Source of the DNA: Gigantopelta aegis
Taxonomy: Eukaryota > Mollusca > Gastropoda > Neomphalida > Peltospiridae
Length of the DNA stretch: 64,000 nucleotides
Direction: 5' to 3'
Assembly (NCBI RefSeq): GCF_016097555.1
Contig: NC_054701.1
Coordinates: forward strand, 36,005,511 to 36,069,510
The notes beneath the pieces were generated by a model that had not been told where the DNA came from, ran no database searches, and saw only the letters and a list, made by a program, of their open reading frames with translations. A program made the translations under genes and the position numbers. Within the stretch, counting starts at the first letter, position 1, and each line of letters opens with the position of its first letter. This document shows positions 11,817 through 24,008 of this stretch, in pieces.

Positions 11817-11851
11817 ATAAAAGAACACAGTTCACTTTTATTTCTTTTATT
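11817..11851. terminator. Back-to-back poly(A) signals on both strands
   Basis: AATAAA on the plus strand (11817-11822) faces two AATAAA signals on the minus strand (TTTATT at 11837-11842 and 11846-11851). The minus-strand signals sit at the edge of the SINE-poor region and could end a transcript coming from PARP3. Confidence 0.35.
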
Positions 11852-12841
11852 TCAATCTCTACACACACCTCACAAAGAATTTGAAAAAGCACATACAAGC
11901 ATATATATGGTCTTTCACAACCACATGTGCAATCTATAAGTGAAACATATTTCATAAAACATACATAAAAAGACTTAAAATGGTGTACTCTATGGTCAAA
12001 ATTAAACCGGAATGTGGTTTCATAATTAAATGCTTTAATATTATTTATGTACCTTCTCGTGCGATTTTTGCTAATGGTCAGAAACTTTGATTGGTCAAAA
12101 GTTTACAATTAACCGCAGGAAATCGAATCATTTCATGTATTATACTTTTTTTTTTAAAGCTCAACAAAAACAATTAAAATGTGACAGTTCTTCAAATACA
12201 GTGCCATCGTATGTTGCAAATTTAGTAAAATGTACAATAGTGCATCTCTTGGTTAGTTTGAGAACAGCTCAGTTGACAACACGCTTCTCTTAAACTTTTT
12301 TTAGAAGAAAACTCGAGAGCGTTGAACTGAATCTATTGCGAGCGCTCTCCGCGTTCTCGCTCTTCTGAACATGCGACTGGTTCGAATCTTCTTAGTAGAG
12401 ATCAAGTTATTTGTTACAGCTATTATAAAAACACCGTTAAATCGCAACTTTAATAATATTATATGATATATAAGGTTTTAACTAAAGAAACCGTAAAACA
12501 ATTTGTTATATCAAGCATATAGGGCATATTTAAAGTGACATTAAAAACTACCATAACCGTCACAAATTCCACAAACCGATTTTTAAAAATTATATTAAGC
12601 AGTCAGTTCTGTTATCCATAAACAACAAGCAAATGAAGTTATACATCCAACAGAAAAGCCACTTTGTCTATATATATTCCCACAAGCTGTCTAACACAGC
12701 AAATGTATGAAAACATAAACTACATGTATACGAAATACATTATGAAATACAAATTATTACATAAATATTTAGTAAAGATTAATATTTAATGCCCAAGAAA
12801 AAGAGAAGACTTATTATAATTAAATGTGTACAGCATAATAA

Positions 12842-12925
12842 GGAATGAATAGTTAATGACACCCCGGGTCGAAAAATACATAATCTAATTTTTTTTAACG
12901 GGGTGTCGGTTAATTATTCATTCAA
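12842..12925. repeat. Foldback with GAATGAAT...GACACCCC arms
   Basis: GAATGAATAGTTAATGACACC at the left is the near-complement of GGTGTCGGTTAATTATTCATTC at the right, with about 23-bp arms. The arm sequence equals the tail end of the type E SINEs, so this looks like two tails head to head. Confidence 0.65.
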
Positions 12926-13988
12926 TCTTTTGTTGTTAACATTTTTAAAGAACACATCTGCGTGTTACATTGATGGTTTAGATTCAAAACTGATATGCTA
13001 ATACAATCCATATTCCAAAATGATAAACAAAAGAGTATGATTCCTAGCTTTCATGACTTTCTTATTCATTACATGCGCGGGGAATCGTTCTTCCAAATAT
13101 TCTGCTACACTGTCAGTTCAAACAAGCAAACACATTTGAATAACTTTTTTCACGCCGGATTTACACTGTGCAACATGACTGATATGGATTGGAATGCTTT
13201 CACAACCAATGCATTTAATCTGACGATTAAACATGAAAATGCATACATCTTCATTTTCTTTCCACAACAGGTACAAAAATATATGAACATTCCCATACAA
13301 GGCTCAAACGTGTGAAATTATTTGGACACATGATAATGTGTCCTTGTTGGCACTTTCGTATATTAAAAATGAAATAATCTTTTAACAAATACCACTTCAT
13401 ACTAAAAGAAAATCTGGTCCGTGGCACACATCTTTCTAAACACGTATTCTGTTTCAAGTGCATTTTAATCCGGATAAAACGGACACCAGTCACCTATTGT
13501 AAGAAACTGAAGGTTTTATTCTCCAAAATAATCTCAGATTGATATGTATTATGTAGCCATATGCATTGGATACCATTTGTAAGCAATTCACATTTGATGT
13601 TGAAAACAAATCTAACGTGGCAGTGTTAAAAAAAGAAAGAATTCTGATCACTCAGTCTTAATAGAATTTTGGATCAGTAAAGTCTGAAGCTAGCAGATCA
13701 TCGAGCTAATCTATTTCAGTCTGCATACTTGAAATACCCGATTTGTTTTGTGATGTACCTACCATGGGTACTTAAAAATATATATATTATAAAGTACACG
13801 TAAAACTTGTCATGGGTCTATACTCTGAAAACAATCAATTAACAATGTAATAATTAAACACATCTATTAAAACAATAGGAATAAGTACTTACAATGTATG
13901 TATTGGACATAAATAGTAACAGCTACCAGTCGTTTAAATCAACTAGTCTGTACAGTTCATGTATTCGATATAAACAGTAAAGGCTAGT

Positions 13989-14415
13989 TTAAAGGGGCAA
14001 TCTCAAAGCAGCATAATAACCAAGCAATTAGTTTTTCTTGTCAGATGTAAAAATCATACATACAAAAACATACATCTGTTAATTTTATTCACTATTTATC
14101 AATTTACATTATAGCAAAATCCAATATAGGTTATCGACAGGTTAACATGTAAGATCAGTCTGAATTTGAGCTGCATCTCATACTGGCAAAGAACTGGTTG
14201 CTAATTTAATTCATATGTGATGAATATTTTGATGAATAATAATAAAAAAAACCTCACTGTTTACATCGTGTGGCAACACATTACAATTATGATATTTTTA
14301 TAGTTAATTATGCAAAGATAATATGTGGGATTGATTAAATTGTAGTTCGTTATTACAAATACTTGTAAAAGTAGTGAAATATATGGCACTTGCAACTTTG
14401 ATAGTGCACCTTTAA
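13989..14415. mobile_element. TTAA-flanked MITE, 427 bp
   Basis: The left end TTAAAGGGGCAATCTCAAAG and the right end CTTTGATAGTGCACCTTTAA are imperfect inverted repeats, each ending in TTAA. No ORF. The same plan is seen at 31241-31631. TTAA targets are typical of piggyBac-like transposases. Confidence 0.55.
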
Positions 14416-14446
14416 TGAACAAGTACTTACACAGAGTATGCATTAC

Positions 14447-14515
14447 ACATAAATAGTAACAGCTAGTTTAATATAAATAGTAACAGCTAGTTTAATATAA
14501 ATAGTAACAGCTATT
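14447..14515. repeat. Three-copy tandem repeat, about 24 bp
   Basis: ATAAATAGTAACAGCTAGTT occurs three times in a row; looser copies of AAATAGTAACAGCTA lie near 13911. Confidence 0.75.
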
Positions 14516-16242
14516 TCAACCACAATAACCACATATACATGTACTCTAAATACATACACTCTAAACAATAATTACTTCTGGTATGAATTATATATATATT
14601 TAATAACTACTCTAATACAACAACAACTTAACAGTTAACAGTGTACTAAAGAGAGAATAATACATGAGTGGCAGTTATCTTATTTATCTTACGAGTTGTT
14701 TTTAAATGTTTCTAACGAGCAAAAGCATATTCTCAAATGCCAGGTTTTAAGCAAATTTTAACATCTTTTTCAACTAAATATTATTTACAGTCCTTGCATT
14801 TGTAGCAAACTTACATGTCACAGACAAATGATTGTCAAGTTAACTATATGTCACAGTGTAGGCTAATCGATTTTGATCATGCTGTTCTTTCATTGGATGT
14901 ATGGCATTGGTGACCTGATCCTCACCTAGGACCAACCAATCATATGTTTTCAAGTATGTGTCATCAAAAATAATGAATGATGTTCTCACCAATGGGTGTA
15001 AGAATTACATATTATATGACTTGAAGTTGCCTACCACCATTTATTACCTCATAAAATTCCAATCAAATATTGCCGCAGTTAAATTGTGTGTAAAATAACA
15101 ATGTCACAAAGAATGTGTGATTACAACTTTTTGAACCCACGGTCACTTCATAAATGGCATGGAGAAAAAATAAAAATAGGCTGAGTACTAAACATTATGA
15201 GTTATCCGCCCATAAGCCAGAGCACTGTCTCAGTTTGCTGTTAGGTACCATGCCTATGTGACTGCACACCACACTTATAAATGCTGTTACTGGGTAATAA
15301 CAATGACCAAAATGTCCAAAGACTAGGTTATTTAAATAGTATAAAGGTCAATCTAGTTATAATCATCAAAGAAAATGCTGAAAAAACATTTGTCAGTTTT
15401 TAATAAATTGTTTTAATGAAGATCTAGTTTTTAAAAAACTGGACTATATTAATGACACAGAAAATGGTGGTATGATGTATTGAAACAGCTACCCGGTATT
15501 CTAGAGAATGCTAACACAGACTTCAAAACCCAGAAGAGTGAGACATCAAAATGTCATGGATGGGAAAATGATACTCATTAGAAGGTGTCAAAAACGAAAA
15601 TCTGCTTATATTTGCATACATTAAATATATGAAACAGTAAACTACTTTAAATAGAACAAATATATATAGGAAAAAATGAATAAATATATTATATATTGTA
15701 AAAATGTTTCTAATAATACCCACTGTATATATTAACTACACACATGGCTACGTCTCAAGTAATTCTTAATGGAACACAATACACTGCAAAAGGCTTTAGG
15801 CATGAATTAGTATATTACTGTCATTCATATTTCAATTGCAAGAGGCATTAGGTAGCACAAAGTTAATTACACTTGGTTCTTGGGTCCACTTATATGTATG
15901 ACAATTGCAAATGTTATTGCCCACTTAATTTCACAGCTTTTGGTTTTTAATAAATAAAAAAACTGACACCAAATTAAATTTAAAGCAGAAATCACTCTCT
16001 CCTACATCTGATGATGCCCAGACTTAAGAACATTCTTCGTGTGAAAAGGTGAGTGATCATGTACTCCCTTTCCCCTCCACACTCGCATGGAAAGTTTTAG
16101 AGGAGCTGGAAACTGATCGCAATGGAATACATTTATTTTAATGATTTTTATTTTGAAATCTGATGTGCTTGATCACCTGAAATTATTTAAGAAGAGTGAT
16201 CTTCAACATGCCTTCATTTGGCTCATGGTGATGACCATTTCA

Positions 16243-16292
16243 TTTCAACTGATTTTCCTGCTTATATCCAATTAAAAGTTAAAGCACGCTGT

Positions 16293-16344
<52 letters not shown>

Positions 16345-16475
16345 CCGCTATCTGGGCTGTCTGTCCATGACAGAGGTTTAGTTCTTTGTGGTTAGTGACA
16401 GAGAGAGTCATTAAAAGTCGCTCTGGGTGAAGACCACAAGAACCAAGTAATTAACACTGAGGTGTTTTAATCAGG
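16243..16475 (-). mobile_element. Type F SINE carrying an (AC)n tract
   Basis: CCTGCTTATATCCAATTA and ATCTGGGCTGTCTGTCCATG match the other type F copies; a run of AC dinucleotides (about 16294-16342) has expanded inside it. Confidence 0.6.
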
Positions 16476-16805
16476 AACTCGTTAGCACACTACATTCATA
16501 TTTCATTTGCTCTGTAATACATTGGACACTGGGTTTTCTGGCAGATACTGGTTGCGTAGATAGGGACATACTCTGCTGGTGAAGGCACAGGTGTAGATGG
16601 TATCAAACAGGAATACAGGTAAGTTGGTATTAAATACATACTTCACACACCTTCAGTGTGAAGATAGGAATCTTGTACAAAAATCCACATTTCACACACC
16701 CTGTGGTCTGAACCTTTAAGATCTTACGCAAAATCCATATTTCAAGCATATATTGTAATTTTTTTAATTTTATACAATTTCAAGGTGACACCACACAATA
16801 CAAAA

Positions 16806-16925
16806 GCCTCGTACAAGAATAGCTATGAGAATTAACCGATTGCATAGCAACCAATTAAATTGTACTGTTTGTCTTGTTAATCAGCTATTCTTGAAGCTAT
16901 TCTTGAAGCTATTCTTGTACAAGGC
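16806..16925. repeat. Small foldback with a triplicated arm
   Basis: GCCTCGTACAAGAATAGCT at the left is complementary (one base inserted) to AGCTATTCTTGTACAAGGC at the right. The right arm is preceded by two extra copies of AGCTATTCTTGA. Confidence 0.6.
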
Positions 16926-17759
16926 ACTCATATTGTGTGCATTGCCGTTAGTCCAATTTTCAGTCTTGTACAAAATTCTTATTTCACACACCTTTATTGT
17001 CAACATGAATGAAGGAGCTTACTTACAATGACCCCTACTCTGTTATTTTACAGCTCTGTAAAATTCAGTATTAGGTTTGCATTTAGGAGTTATTCCAAAA
17101 ATATTCACTGGAGATTGGCACCGGATTTGCCAAAAAACAGAGAAGCTCTTCTCGAAACATTTTATTGGTGGTGGAGGCTAGAAAATGATTGTCACTCAAC
17201 ACCCAAATGTGACCATTTTTGGAACATCCTTTATCCTTTACAAAACAAATACACACACACACACACACACACATGATGACATACAAGTGTATATAATATT
17301 ATTCTATTTTTATATACATATTTACTGACATATACAAATCAACATTGTGGTTATATATTCACATATAGGGATTTGTTTTAAATTTAAAAAAAAGATTAAA
17401 TAATTTTTTTAAATGCTAAAAACTCTATACCATAAACACAGATTAGTATGCATTTTAAATCAAACATAACCTACTTTGTGAAAATTATTTTGTGCAAAAA
17501 TAAAAGCAAGCTGAAATAAGATTTGAAAAAACCAAAACCTTATCCCTCATAACTTTTAACATACAATGAATGAATGAATGTTTAACAACACCCCAGCACG
17601 AAACATGCATATTAACATTCTCATACATGTGTATAAAACTGCATATACATATTCACCAAAAAATATACATGCCATAAAACACAATGTACAGTTATGTTTG
17701 TTAAAAACATGACAGATATGTTAATAAAATAAGTGCATTTTATAAATATTTCAGCTAAA

Positions 17760-18269
17760 TCAAGTGTGATATTCCTTGCTGATGTGCCAACCTCTCTTTC
17801 CTAACTGGATGGTCAAGTGTAACATATCATCATTGGCCACACAACATGCAAATGTTAAGCCACAGAATATTTAAAATGTTACATGGTGCATTTTAAACAC
17901 TGGCATAGCTAGGAGTTTATATTGAGAAGGGGGGGGGGATTCACCAAACAAACCCCCTGGTTTATAAATCAAGCAGATATGCCTTGCTGACGAGCTGAGC
18001 CAACTTCTCATTCCTAGATGGATGGTCAATGGTAACACATATGCAAAAGTTAAGCAACATAATATTTAAAATGTTACATGGTGCATTTCAAACATTGCAT
18101 TGGCATAGCCAGAATGTTATATTGGGGGGGGGGGGGGGGGGGGTCATCCAAACAAACCCCCTTCTCAGCAGGTACTATAGTACTATAAAATAGGCCAATA
18201 TATAAAGTGGAGGGAAACAAGATGTGGGGTGGGTTGGTGGCCCAAATGCTCACCCTAGCTATGCCAATG
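17760..18269. mobile_element. Duplicated repeat ending in TGGCATAGCTAGG / CCTAGCTATGCCA
   Basis: A segment with GGATGGTCAA, AATATTTAAAATGTTACATG and TGGCATAGC is present twice (about 17760-17950 and 17968-18150), each leading into a poly-G tract. The right end CCCTAGCTATGCCAATG is the inverse of both CACTGGCATAGCTAGG (17898) and CATTGGCATAGCCAG (18098), so a MITE with two alternative left ends is likely. Confidence 0.6.
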
Positions 18270-18411
18270 ATTTCAAATAATATGAGAAGGAACGTGACTG
18301 CTAGCTGGTTAAATCAAAGAGATATGGTGTAATTATTCTAACAATAAAAGAACATCTAAACTTGTCAAGTGGCAGCAAAATATATTTTTTTAAATACCTG
18401 AATACTGATCA

Positions 18412-18674
18412 CCAGGCACGGTGGAATGGGGGTGGGTGGGCTGAGGGGCTCTAGCTCCTCCAACAATTCTGAATTATTGGTAGCAAATCTTAAGACAGTG
18501 TTGAATTTTACTTGTAGAATGCAGGAAATTGCATTTCAGGATATCTAGAATTCACAATTTTATGGAGGAGCATACCACTGAATTCCCTAGAAACTTTGCT
18601 GTGCGTCCTCGCTTTCAGTCAGCACCCGCCCCCTCTCCCCTCCCCACAATGTCGACTTGCTTCCACCATGCCTG
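18412..18674. mobile_element. MITE with CAGGCACGGTGGAA ends
   Basis: CAGGCACGGTGGAA at the left is matched by TTCCACCATGCCTG at the right; ATCAC abuts both ends. The interior has TTTTACTTGTAGAATGCAGG. A second copy lies at 39979-40248. Confidence 0.75.
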
Positions 18675-20246
18675 ATCACTGAAAGCATGCAATAAAAGAT
18701 AATTGTTTAAATGCATGTACATTATTTTGTGTCACTAGCTATTACATACAACAACAGAGAGGCTATACATACTCAATTAATACAAAGAGAAACACCCGAT
18801 ACCTTGATAAAACAGTACAAATAGGAATGGAAATGTCAGGTTTTATGGATTTCAATGGCACAACAACGACACTGATGAAATAATGTACCATAAGCTCACG
18901 ATGAAGAAAAAGTTAAAGATGAATCATTTTGCAAGATACAATGTACTTGACCAAAAAACCCCATACAATAACCCCCTCCCCCCCAAAAAAAACAAAAACC
19001 AACAAAAAAACATACCATACATGTACTAGTAATTAATGGATTCAAGATTATCGATAATGGGGTTGTAGCTGGCAAGTAACCCTGTGATGGTTAAATAATA
19101 ATAATTCTAGCACCATACTGCTTGAATGAGGTGCTGTATGAATTTCTGGGATATCCAAAATGTCACTGAATACATGTATATAATGTTATTGATTTATAAA
19201 ATGTGAACAACCCATCCAGTGCACAATTTGTGCATGCATCACTGATATGCATTTTATTATTAAATCAACAAAAAACTTATCTGAATTTTATTTTATGAAA
19301 ATCCCATCAATTGATCAAAGATTACAGTAAATACTTATTTGGCTAACTGAAACTTGAATTTGGCCACAAACGTCTTGACCAAATTAGCCAGACTGCTAAT
19401 ACATATCTCTGAATAAAGCATAATAATACATTATATTATCAAGAATTACAAATATACTGACGCCTAAAAGTAACTATACCAAAAAATATTTATTTAAATT
19501 ATTTTATAATTTGGATAATGGAAATTAAATGGTGGTTTAATTTGTTTCTAATGTTACGGAATTAAAAAAATTTCACAACATGCCAAAACACCTCTTTCAT
19601 TAATAGATATCTTTTGAACATCTAACATGTTTCACTTTGTCTTCAGTACGGTAGTTTCTCAGAATCTTGGACAGAAACCCTCCACCGGCTAAAAAAAACC
19701 CCAACCCCACCACATAGATCTAAATTGGATGTCCACGAAAAAATTATAATTTCAAATTATAAACATTTACATATTGTTTTGGGCACCCACCCCCCTCCCT
19801 TACCTAAAGCATAATCTGCCCCCGTTTTGGACGTCAGTTTATATAGAGTACTCTATACACAGCTGCTAAAAGTTAAACACAACACGAAAAGACAAAACAT
19901 GTTATGGGATTGGATGACAAACTACCACTACTGATTAAATATTTTGGGTGTGAACCGTCTATGTAAGACTTAAGTTAGTACTATAAGGAAACATCAAGAA
20001 CAATGATTGATGATTAATGTTAGTATGAGGAGAACATATGGGGAACATTATTATGACGACATGGTAATGAAGTTGAAAAATCACAGATATTTTCTTTAAT
20101 GACGTTTGAAATCATGTTCCCTAGTAATCATCGCCAGTACTGCTTAATCAGAAACATAGTACTTTCCAACAAACAACTTGTTATTAGATATAAAATATGG
20201 CCATTACTACGTGAACGGTCTTAACTGCTTTGGTAGAGTAATGGTT

Positions 20247-20325
20247 TGTTTGTTTTGTTTAATGACATCACTTGAGCACATTGATTTATTAATCATCGGC
20301 TATTGCGTTTTGGTAGTGGTCAATT
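20247..20325 (-). mobile_element. SINE tail fragment (type C tail)
   Basis: TTTGTTTTGTTTAATGACATC, GAGCACATTGATTTATTAAT and CATCGGCTATTG match the type C tails elsewhere in the window; nothing else of the element remains. Confidence 0.7.
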
Positions 20326-21617
20326 TGTTTTTGAATTCCATAAAATCATGATCATTCAAACATCACAAACAGAAAAATAAAAGAATCTAGAGCATCTAGA
20401 AGAAAAAAGAAGTGAATTCTTTTGATTTATTTTTCAAAATTCAGTCGACAAATAAAAAAATATAAATCAATTATTCTTATTTTTAAGAAACTTAAAATTT
20501 TAAAAACTTTTTTTTTAATTTTTTTTTATCAAAATGTAAAAATCAGATCATATAATAAATTTGTAAAATAAATTTAAAAAAAAAAAAAAAATGTAACATA
20601 AAATAAATATGTCAATTTTGGAATAATGTTATGTTTCTGACCAAGCACCATCTTGCGAGATACTAAGGGTAGATAACTATGCTAGTCTCTCATCACAGTC
20701 CCACTGATGAGCCAGTCAATTGCAGTGCAATGACCGAGGTCGCCTCCAGACCCCGACAGTCTTTAGGCTATCACAGTCACGCTAAGCCGAGTGCACACAA
20801 AAAAATTCACATAATTATTGTGGTGTGCTGAAAATATAACACTAACAGCAAGCATTGCAAGTCTCTTTTTTTCCCATCATAGATCTCAGCTGCAAATCAA
20901 AAACTAAAAATTGATATTATACATTACATGTATATATATTTTTTTTATTTTATTTTTTTTTTTGGGGGGGGGGGGGGGGGGGTTTGGTGCAAAACTTGCT
21001 CTAATTTTGATGTAAAATACTAATCTTGACCTTTAAAGTATTGTAATTTTAAAATTTTGATTACTATTACCAGTAATGAGAATACATAACAATAATCTGA
21101 TTACTTTAAATGTCTTTAGGCCAATTATTGTCCCATATAATAAAGTGCTATACCAGTAATATTTAAAAACACTAAGTGTCAATTGGCATGATTTGAACCT
21201 ACTGCACCGATTCGAACTGCAATTTGATAGCCTGCAACCTTAACTAACCAACTAACCGGGTATTCCACAAACATGGAAGACCAATTAACCTTAGTTAAGA
21301 AAACGTGCTGGCAGACATTCAGTTCGAAACTAATGTACATCAGGTAATTCTTTGAAGTGAGTTACTGAGTAGATCTCAAACTTGCTATTAGTGCTATGTT
21401 TTCAGCACAAATATCCTACAAGTGAGTAAACGCTATGGAGGAAACTATTTTTGAAAGTTCAATTGCAAAGTAAGTTTTAATACCACAATAGCATGAAAAC
21501 ACTGAACACAATATATGATGATCCATTATCAACACTAACACAGTTCTAGAGAACAAACACAGTGACAGTTTTACAGAACACATAATGTAACACAATTCTA
21601 CAAATACACTAACATAC

Positions 21618-21780
21618 CATAACAATTCTACAGAGTATATATAGCAACAGTTCTAAAGAATAGATACCTATTATTGTAACAATTCTACAGAAAATATATA
21701 TATATAGTAACAGTTCTAAAGAATAGATACCTAGTATTGTAACAATTCTATAGATCATATATAGCAACACAGTTTTATAG
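21618..21780. repeat. About 70-bp tandem repeat with AACAATTCTACAGA units
   Basis: AACAATTCTACAGA, a TATATA run, CAGTTCTAAAGAATAGATACC and TATTGT repeat about two and a half times, with looser copies of TTCTACAGA to about 21800. Confidence 0.75.
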
Positions 21781-23719
21781 ACAATTCTACAGAAAAAATA
21801 CAACAACAGATAGTAAAACAGTTTGATAGTACAAGATACAGAAACACATCTGTACAGAAAACAGAGTAACACAATTGTGTAAAACATGGTATTGTGAATT
21901 CCATATAGTGTGAAATAATCAAAACAAATCTACTGAAGATAAACCTACATATTATTATATAACTATACACTTGTGTGAGGTATTGTGAAGTTATGAGAAA
22001 TCCCAAAGCACAAATACAGCTGCTCACTCTATGCTGTAATCTAAACAGTAAACAAATGACAGTTACACAAACTAAATGATAACAACACACAGTACAGTCA
22101 TGGCTGAACAACAGGAATGAATATTAAGATTCTAAATGGTAAAAACACTGGTGTGGAATATGAACAATGCCAGTGAGAAGAACATAAATCAAAATAATGA
22201 AAACACGCATTACAATGAAAATACCAATGAGAAATCCTTACCCCTATATTCAAGCCTTTATTACTGATTACGAGAATGACAAAAACCTGCAGTGTTTCAT
22301 AACTCACTTTATATCCCTACATCCATGTTTTGTACATTTAATTGTTTTCAGATCAGTAAACTACAATATCCTAATAAAAAAATAATAAACTCAGAAAATA
22401 GATTTCTACAGTAAATTTAAAATAATAAAAATGTATATTCTTGAATATTTATGAAACTATTTTACCCTTGAAAGCCAGCAATTTCACAGAAAAAAAGGTT
22501 TTATAATTAGCATAAAACTCTTAAAATGCTTAAAACAAATCAAAATATTTACAGTAAACTTAATAAAACAAACAAAAACAAAAACCAACTAACATTCACA
22601 ATGTTTAACAGTATCATGGAAAACAGTATCTCTCCAAATGCACCAAAGATAAATAAATAATTTTTAAAACATAAAAAAGTAACAAGTTCATAAACTATTT
22701 TTAAATTTTCAACCATTACAAGCATTAAAATAACCATTTGGTTTTGTTTGAGGTTTCTTTGTTCATTATAGAAATAACTCCTATCTTTAGATTCTTTTTA
22801 ACCAATTAAATATCAACAATAAACACCAGAAAACATTACAAATAATGTAACAGTCATACATATACTTTTGACCTAACCAAAACATAAATACAACCACATA
22901 TATATATATATATATGGACATATTAATGATGTCATAAGTAACAAATTTGTAAAACAAATAAAAACAAATATTAAAAACAACGTTTTGTTAGGTTAAAAAC
23001 AATTTCATATTTTAAAAATGAATGAAAATAGCTTTCACTGAATTGGAAATATGTGAGTAGACTCACAAAAAGATGGCTTTTAGGAATGCCATTTCATTTT
23101 TAACTTATATCCATGCTTACAGAACCTTCAAGTCTAAGACTCAAGACATTCATAAAGTATCACCCATACAAATAATACATATTTAGGGCCAAATTTTTGC
23201 TTACATGCATGTAACTACATATATTTACAATGCTTAAACACATGCATTTAAGAGAAAAACAAAACAGGTTTTTATATACTTCAACCCTTAAAATCTGGAC
23301 ACTTTGCAAAATCTCAAGTTTTAGAAACACAATCCCTGGGTTTCTTTCTAGTAATAAAAAATGAGAAACCAACTGTAGTTAATATTGGATCCACATCCAG
23401 ATCCAAATCTCTGGGGCCTAATTCACAAAGCTCCCTTAGGCTCGCTTAAACAACTTTGCATCGTCCTTACAATTCTTTTTTGAATTGCACTGCGAGATTG
23501 TAAATTTATGAGAATTTACTGAATTAAACCTCTAGCTAGAGATTTTTTGAAGCTATTTTCGAGCAACAGTATCATAAACCAGTTGTAAGCTATGATGTCA
23601 CAACGATGCATGCTGTGGCCTACAACAGGTTCACAATATCATAGTGCTAAGACAGCTTTGAAAATCTGTGCCAAGTTGTGTTCTTTGTACTAAAATGTGA
23701 GCAATCCATCTGTGGTAGA

Positions 23720-23880
23720 CACGAGATCCAGATCCTGATGCCGATATCACTCTCTGTGCATGTAGTGTAGTGTGAGAAGTCCATCTGCAGTAGAGTAGAA
23801 TGATAGTGGATCCAGTTCTGCTTTTCATTGTATTAGTAAGCAAAATCCATCAGAAGCAAATACCGGATCCGGTTCTGATT
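23720..23880 (-). repeat. Degenerate repeats spanning the PARP3 stop codon
   Basis: On the minus strand AGAACCGGATCC then CTTCTGATGGATTTTGCTTAC (end of the coding exon) is echoed by AGAACTGGATCC then TGCAGATGGACTTCTCACAC, and again by AGGATCTGGATC then CACAGATGGATTGCTCACAT. The first copy codes for the last residues of PARP3; the next two lie past the stop codon. Confidence 0.5.
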
Positions 23881-24008
23881 TTCTTTATAGATGAGGTACT
23901 CGCTCTGTGAAAAATGACTGCCTGAGAATGCAGACTGTTTAACAGGCTTGCCTTGTGGGACTACTACCTTCTTGCCATCTATTGTTATAGCAGTGTCCTG
24001 CTTGGGAT
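23833..24008 (-). CDS. PARP3: PARP3 coding exon 10 (C-terminus, catalytic Glu)
   Basis: Minus-strand acceptor TTCTTCTAG, then AT completes the phase-1 codon GAT. It encodes DPKQDTAITIDGKKVVVPQG, SQSEYLIY with the catalytic Glu, and the end NRIRYLLLMDFAY, then TAA (23835-23833). The VVVPQG and SEYLIY blocks are typical of PARP3. Confidence 0.93.

Larger units (their letters stand above)
11852..23832. other. 12-kb AT-rich, SINE-poor, non-coding stretch downstream of PARP3
   Basis: No coding exon is recognisable. SINEs are almost absent (a type F copy at 16243 and a fragment at 20247), unlike the dense insertions on either side. Contents: a foldback at 12842-12925, a TTAA-ended MITE (13989-14415), short tandem repeats (14447-14515, 21618-21780), (AC)n tracts, two duplicated GCATAGC-ended elements (17760-18269), a MITE (18412-18674) and poly-G tracts near 18123 and 20966. 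It may be a long 3' UTR or non-coding RNA on the minus strand; that is inference. Confidence 0.5.

Noticed and set aside
12995..13493. Possible coding exons around 13.0-13.5 kb
   Set aside because: Short overlapping frames on both strands with no recognisable motif in AT-rich DNA.
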